NCBI RefSeq assembly: GCF_900113125.1
Contig: NZ_FOOG01000041.1
Coordinates: 1 to 35,318, forward strand
Length of the DNA stretch: 35,318 bases
Reading direction: 5' to 3'
Origin: Halobacillus alkaliphilus
Lineage (GTDB): Bacteria; Bacillota; Bacilli; Bacillales; Halobacillaceae
In this document: positions 32,418-35,318 of the stretch, in pieces
How positions within the stretch are numbered: the first letter of the stretch is position 1
Layout of the letters: each line of letters opens with the position of its first letter
Translations under genes and position numbers: made by a program
Notes under the pieces: model-generated
Database searches by the model: none
What the model was told of the DNA's origin: nothing
The model's input: only the letters and a program-made list of their open reading frames with translations

Positions 32418-33311
32418 TTCTTTCCCGGCCTGTGTAGCTATACGATCCTGAGTAAACTTCAGCCATTCTTTCGTGGCGTAAGCTAAATAACGATCCTTCG
32501 GCCATATAATCGCTAAGTCCCATTCAAGAACAGGCTGGACAACTTTTATGATTCTGACATCTTCTTTTAATAAGTGAGCGACGCTATTTGGAAGAATCGA
32601 AATTCCAAGGTTCGCGGCGATCATTTTCCCTATAAAATCCCACTGGGAACTCTCCGAAACGACTTGAGGCAGAAAACCCGCTTCCTTACAGGCAGATACA
32701 ATCCGGTCATTCAATACGAAATCTTTGTTAAACAGGATAAACGATTCCTCTTCCAATTCTTTTAAATAAATCTGTTTCCGTCCGGAAAGCTTATGAGATG
32801 GAGGAAGAACCACCCTTAGCTCCTCACTCATAAGGAAGAAATAATCAAATCTTTCTTCTTCCGTAGGCAGTACCGTGATTCCAACATCCAGCTCTTCCTG
32901 AATGATATTGTCCTCTATTTTTTTGGCTCCATTTTCCAGAAGCTGAAATGTAATATGAGGGTATTGATCGTGAAATCCTCCGAGCGCTTTAATAAACTGG
33001 TCCGCATCCATAATTGGAGGAAGTCCAATCCGTATGTGCCCTTTCTGAAGGCCGAGAAGATCGTCAAGCTCCGTCTGGAGATTATTGAAGGCTTTGTCAA
33101 TAACTTCTGCCTGAGCTAAAATGACCCTCCCGGCATCGGTAAGGGTAATTTTCTTACGGGAACGCTCAAATAACTCTACCCCCAGATCCGCTTCCAGGTT
33201 CTTAATCATTTTACTAATCGTCGGCTGACTGATGAACAAATGATCTGCCGCTTTTGTAAAACTGCTGAATCTCGCAACTTCAATAAAATATTGCAAATGA
33301 CGAATATCCAT
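32400..33311 (-). CDS. LysR-family transcriptional regulator
   Basis: 303 residues: an N-terminal winged helix-turn-helix (MDIRHLQYFIEVARFSSFTK, SQPTISKMIKNLEADLGVEL; about 1-60) and a periplasmic-binding-protein-like effector domain. It resembles the CidR/YwbI/CzcR group of Bacillaceae LysR proteins, but the effector cannot be read. The ATG at 33311 has GGAGG 8 nt upstream; a GTG two codons earlier is too close to it. Divergent from the Ktr gene, whose expression it might control. A poly-C tract lies in its promoter. Confidence 0.88.
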   Translation of the reverse strand: MDIRHLQYFIEVARFSSFTKAADHLFISQPTISKMIKNLEADLGVELFERSRKKITLTDAGRVILAQAEVIDKAFNNLQTELDDLLGLQKGHIRIGLPPIMDADQFIKALGGFHDQYPHITFQLLENGAKKIEDNIIQEELDVGITVLPTEEERFDYFFLMSEELRVVLPPSHKLSGRKQIYLKELEEESFILFNKDFVLNDRIVSACKEAGFLPQVVSESSQWDFIGKMIAANLGISILPNSVAHLLKEDVRIIKVVQPVLEWDLAIIWPKDRYLAYATKEWLKFTQDRIATQAGKEQPLNE

Positions 33312-33343
33312 ACGCACTTCCTCCCTCCAACACTCTTCCTCCC

Positions 33344-33373
33344 ATCATAGACGACCCCCGCTCCCCCCCGCAA
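33344..33373 (-). promoter_or_regulatory. LysR-gene promoter with homopolymer tract
   Basis: On the minus strand TTGCGG (33368-33373), an 18-nt spacer and TATGAT (33344-33349). The spacer is GC-rich and contains a G5 run and a G7 run; the latter (plus-strand C7, 33363-33369) crosses the -35/spacer border. Confidence 0.5.
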
Positions 33374-33382
33374 CCATAAATT

Positions 33383-33400
33383 CCCACCTCAGGTCATCCA
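33383..33400. repeat. Orphan single arm of the palindromic family (R6)
   Basis: CCCACCTCAGGTCATCCA is identical to the arms of R1-R4, but no complementary arm follows (the next bases are TTTTATCCCATGAG). No hairpin can form. It sits upstream of the Ktr promoter, in the divergent LysR/Ktr region. Confidence 0.85.
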
Positions 33401-33420
33401 TTTTATCCCATGAGTTACCC

Positions 33421-33449
33421 TTGCTATGTTCTTTAAATATCTATAAAAT
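33421..33449 (+). promoter_or_regulatory. Promoter of the Ktr gene
   Basis: TTGCTA (33421-33426), a 17-nt spacer and TAAAAT (33444-33449), 50 nt before the ATG. The orphan arm R6 ends 20 nt upstream of the -35. Confidence 0.6.
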
Positions 33450-33499
33450 CCATAAGTACAGACAATTTAGCATCTATTCTATTTAAGGAGTACTCATTC

Positions 33500-34861
33500 A
33501 TGGCGCATGCATTTAAAACTCCACACTTTTTTGACAAGCTTTCTCCCTTTCAAATTATTGTATTATTCTATATATCCGCAGCCTTACTCTCTACCCTGCT
33601 GATTAGCCTGCCTTTTCTTCATCAGGAGGGTGTAAATCTAAGCTTTATTGACAGTTTGTTTACTGCCGTAAGTGCCATCAGCGTCACAGGGTTAACCGTG
33701 GTTTCTACAGCCGACACTTTTAATACGCCCGGGTACTTCGTATTAATGTTTATTCTACAATTTGGCGGGATCGGTGTTATGACGCTTGGAACGTTTATCT
33801 GGCTGCTGCTCGGCCAAAAAATCGGTTTAAAAAGACGTCAGCTTATCAAAACGGATCAAAACCGGACAACTTTCGCTGGAATGGTAAAGCTGATTCGCCA
33901 GATTCTACTAATTATCGTCATTATCGAAATCATAGGTGCCCTTATTCTAGGGGTTTATTTCACCCAATATTTCCCCACCACGAGTGAAGCATTTATCCAG
34001 GGGGCTTTTGCTTCTGTCAGTGCAACGACGAACGCCGGATTTGATATCACGGGGTCCTCGCTTGTCATGTTTAAAAGCGATTATTTTGTGCAGTTTATTA
34101 ACATCCTACTGCTGACACTTGGAGCGATTGGATTCCCTGTTTTGATCGAAGTGAAAGATTACCTTACGAGAAGAAGTGAAGACTTTTTTAACTTTTCTTT
34201 ATTCACAAAGCTTACTTCGGTAACTTTCGGGCTGCTCGTTCTTATCGGAACCGTGCTTATTTACTTGTTTGACCGCACTCATTTTTTCCAGGGTAAATCC
34301 TGGCATGAATCTTTTTTCTATGCTTTTTTCCAATCGGTAACGACAAGAAACGGCGGCCTGGCTACGATGGATGTAAGTGAATTTACCCCCTCTACGTTAT
34401 TGGTCATCTGTGTACTTATGTTTATAGGCGCTTCGCCAAGCAGTGTGGGAGGCGGCATCCGAACCACTACGTTCGCGATCACGCTGCTTGCGATTTTAGC
34501 CTATGCACGGGGAAGAAGTCATGTACGCATCTTCCATAGAGAAATTGATCAGGAGGATATTTTCCGTTCGTTCATTGTTATCAGCACGGCCATTATGATT
34601 ACAACCGGGGCCATCATTTCACTCTCCCTGTTTGAGCCTCAATTTTCACTGCTTGAAGTCATGTTTGAAGCGTGCTCGGCTTTTGGTACGACGGGTCTAT
34701 CGATGGGTATTACTTCAGATCTTCATTCCATTGGAAAAATCATTATCATTGGTCTTATGTTCATCGGTCGGATCGGCATCTTTTCTTTCTTATTCATTTT
34801 AAGAGGAAGAGTGACTTCAGACAATTACCGATACCCTCGGGAGCCGATGATCATCGGCTGA
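33500..34861 (+). CDS. Ktr/Trk-type K+ uptake channel subunit (KtrB/KtrD)
   Basis: 453 residues with the four M1-P-M2 repeats of the TrkH/KtrB superfamily. The selectivity-filter segments are visible: SVTGLT (61-66), SATTNAGF (174-181), SVTTRNGG (279-286) and FGTTGLS (395-401). The third M2 region carries GASPSSVGGGIRTTTFA, the glycine-rich gating loop of Ktr. It is the Na+-dependent K+ import pore and needs a cytoplasmic KtrA/KtrC RCK partner, not present here. AAGGAG is 9 nt before the ATG. K+ uptake suits a halotolerant organism. KtrB and KtrD cannot be told apart from the sequence alone. Confidence 0.92.
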   Translation: MAHAFKTPHFFDKLSPFQIIVLFYISAALLSTLLISLPFLHQEGVNLSFIDSLFTAVSAISVTGLTVVSTADTFNTPGYFVLMFILQFGGIGVMTLGTFIWLLLGQKIGLKRRQLIKTDQNRTTFAGMVKLIRQILLIIVIIEIIGALILGVYFTQYFPTTSEAFIQGAFASVSATTNAGFDITGSSLVMFKSDYFVQFINILLLTLGAIGFPVLIEVKDYLTRRSEDFFNFSLFTKLTSVTFGLLVLIGTVLIYLFDRTHFFQGKSWHESFFYAFFQSVTTRNGGLATMDVSEFTPSTLLVICVLMFIGASPSSVGGGIRTTTFAITLLAILAYARGRSHVRIFHREIDQEDIFRSFIVISTAIMITTGAIISLSLFEPQFSLLEVMFEACSAFGTTGLSMGITSDLHSIGKIIIIGLMFIGRIGIFSFLFILRGRVTSDNYRYPREPMIIG

Positions 34862-34870
34862 TTTATCATT

Positions 34871-34909
34871 AAAAAGAGCAAGGTCCCAGCCGGGTGCCTT
34901 GCTCTTTTT
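34871..34909 (+). terminator. Intrinsic terminator of the Ktr gene
   Basis: A 13-bp stem AAAAAGAGCAAGG with its complement around a 13-nt loop, ending in T5. The A/T ends make it usable from both sides. Confidence 0.9.
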
Positions 34910-34947
34910 AAGTTCGCTCTCTTAAACTTTCGTTTTGTTATTATGGT

Positions 34948-35243
34948 AAAGCCCCCGTTTGCAGACGCCCGAAACCACTTAAGACAACGCTGTTTGATGA
35001 GAAGAAAGAGTATGTGAATAGGTTGCTATTTTCATGCTACAAAGATGTGTAATCACCCCGAAAGACACGAACAGCATAAGCCGAGCATCAAAAGCATGGT
35101 GATTTTTCCGTCCGTTGATGAACGGCATAGGTCTCGAGAGGCTCGGTGATGGAACAAGACGTGTTATTTAACCACCAGGCCCCTCCTCATGTTATAACGG
35201 ATCCCGATTTACCTCGAAATCGAGTCTTCCACAATCCGGCCCT
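34948..35243. repeat. MITE-like repeat, copy 3 (with internal extra sequence)
   Basis: No gene is seen in the 457 bp after the Ktr stop; most of it is this element. The right end has the terminal repeat (CTCGAAATCGAGTCTTCCA, 35213-35231) followed by CCGGCCCT; the left end begins AAAGCCCCCGTTTG (34948-34961). The right half (GGTCTCGAGAGGCTCGG ... GTGTTATTTAACCACC) aligns with copy 2 in the same orientation. The left half differs and holds an AATCACC/GGTGATT inverted pair with a T5 tail (about 35050-35108). The outermost motifs are swapped relative to copy 2. Confidence 0.65.
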
Positions 35244-35318
35244 ATTGCGTAATAAGCCTTAAAAAAATCAACAATAAACTATAACAGAGACATTCATGCT
35301 AATTTTTTCGCACCATGA

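Noticed and set aside
3893-33400. Six copies of one short sequence as a possible CRISPR array
   Set aside because: The copies are kilobases apart, each internally palindromic and located at gene ends. There are no spacers and no cas genes.

Overview
The window looks like a chromosomal stretch of a moderately halophilic or halotolerant member of the Bacillaceae (Halobacillus-like). This is inferred from strong AGGAGG-type ribosome binding sites, GTG and TTG starts, catabolite-responsive (cre-like) sites, Bacillus-type protein families (Ktr K+ transport, LytR-CpsA-Psr, MsmE-type sugar ABC transport, GlcDF without GlcE), moderate G+C and acidic low-complexity tails. The genus cannot be fixed from this sequence. 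No rRNA, tRNA, CRISPR array, phage gene or transposase gene was seen.

Layout. 1-121: decayed end of a MITE-like repeat. 168-2554: a BASS-family transporter translationally coupled to an FAD-linked 2-hydroxyacid dehydrogenase. 2671-3870: a small histidine-bearing membrane protein divergent from a DsbA/FrnE-type oxidoreductase. 3953-9130: an amino-sugar PTS cluster (GH4 phospho-glycosidase, ChbG-like deacetylase, NagE-like EIICB, NagB) with a divergent GntR/HutC regulator and three operator-like boxes. 9216-11922: glycolate oxidase glcD-glcF. 12216-13949: secreted thermolysin-like protease. 14065-26251: a nine-gene galactoside operon, in transcription order sugar-binding lipoprotein, two ABC permeases, GH36 alpha-galactosidase, galK, galE, galT, mutarotase-like protein and GH42 beta-galactosidase, with a divergent ROK repressor (26499-27710). 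27787-29170: a lipoprotein and a ROK sugar kinase that lacks the family's zinc motif. 29316-34861: LCP cell-wall protein, small membrane protein, hypothetical plus hotdog thioesterase, LysR regulator, and a Ktr-type K+ channel subunit. 34948-35243: a further MITE-like copy.

How the genes fit together. The galactoside operon can import alpha- and beta-galactosides, hydrolyse them inside the cell and feed galactose through the complete Leloir pathway. The ABC ATPase is missing and must be supplied from elsewhere, as MsmX does in B. subtilis. The PTS cluster combines parts of chitobiose (chb), N-acetylglucosamine (nag) and maltose-6-phosphate (mal/glv) systems, so a phosphorylated amino-sugar disaccharide is the most likely substrate.

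The most striking non-coding signal is a family of near-identical palindromes with the core arm ACCTCAGGTCATCC. It occurs five times as long hairpins at gene ends (four of them between convergent genes) and once as an orphan single arm. The outer stem bases differ between copies but stay complementary, and at least one copy has no T-tract, so simple termination does not fully explain the conservation. A second repeat family (three copies, terminal inverted repeats) lies at 1-121, 31013-31210 and 34948-35243.
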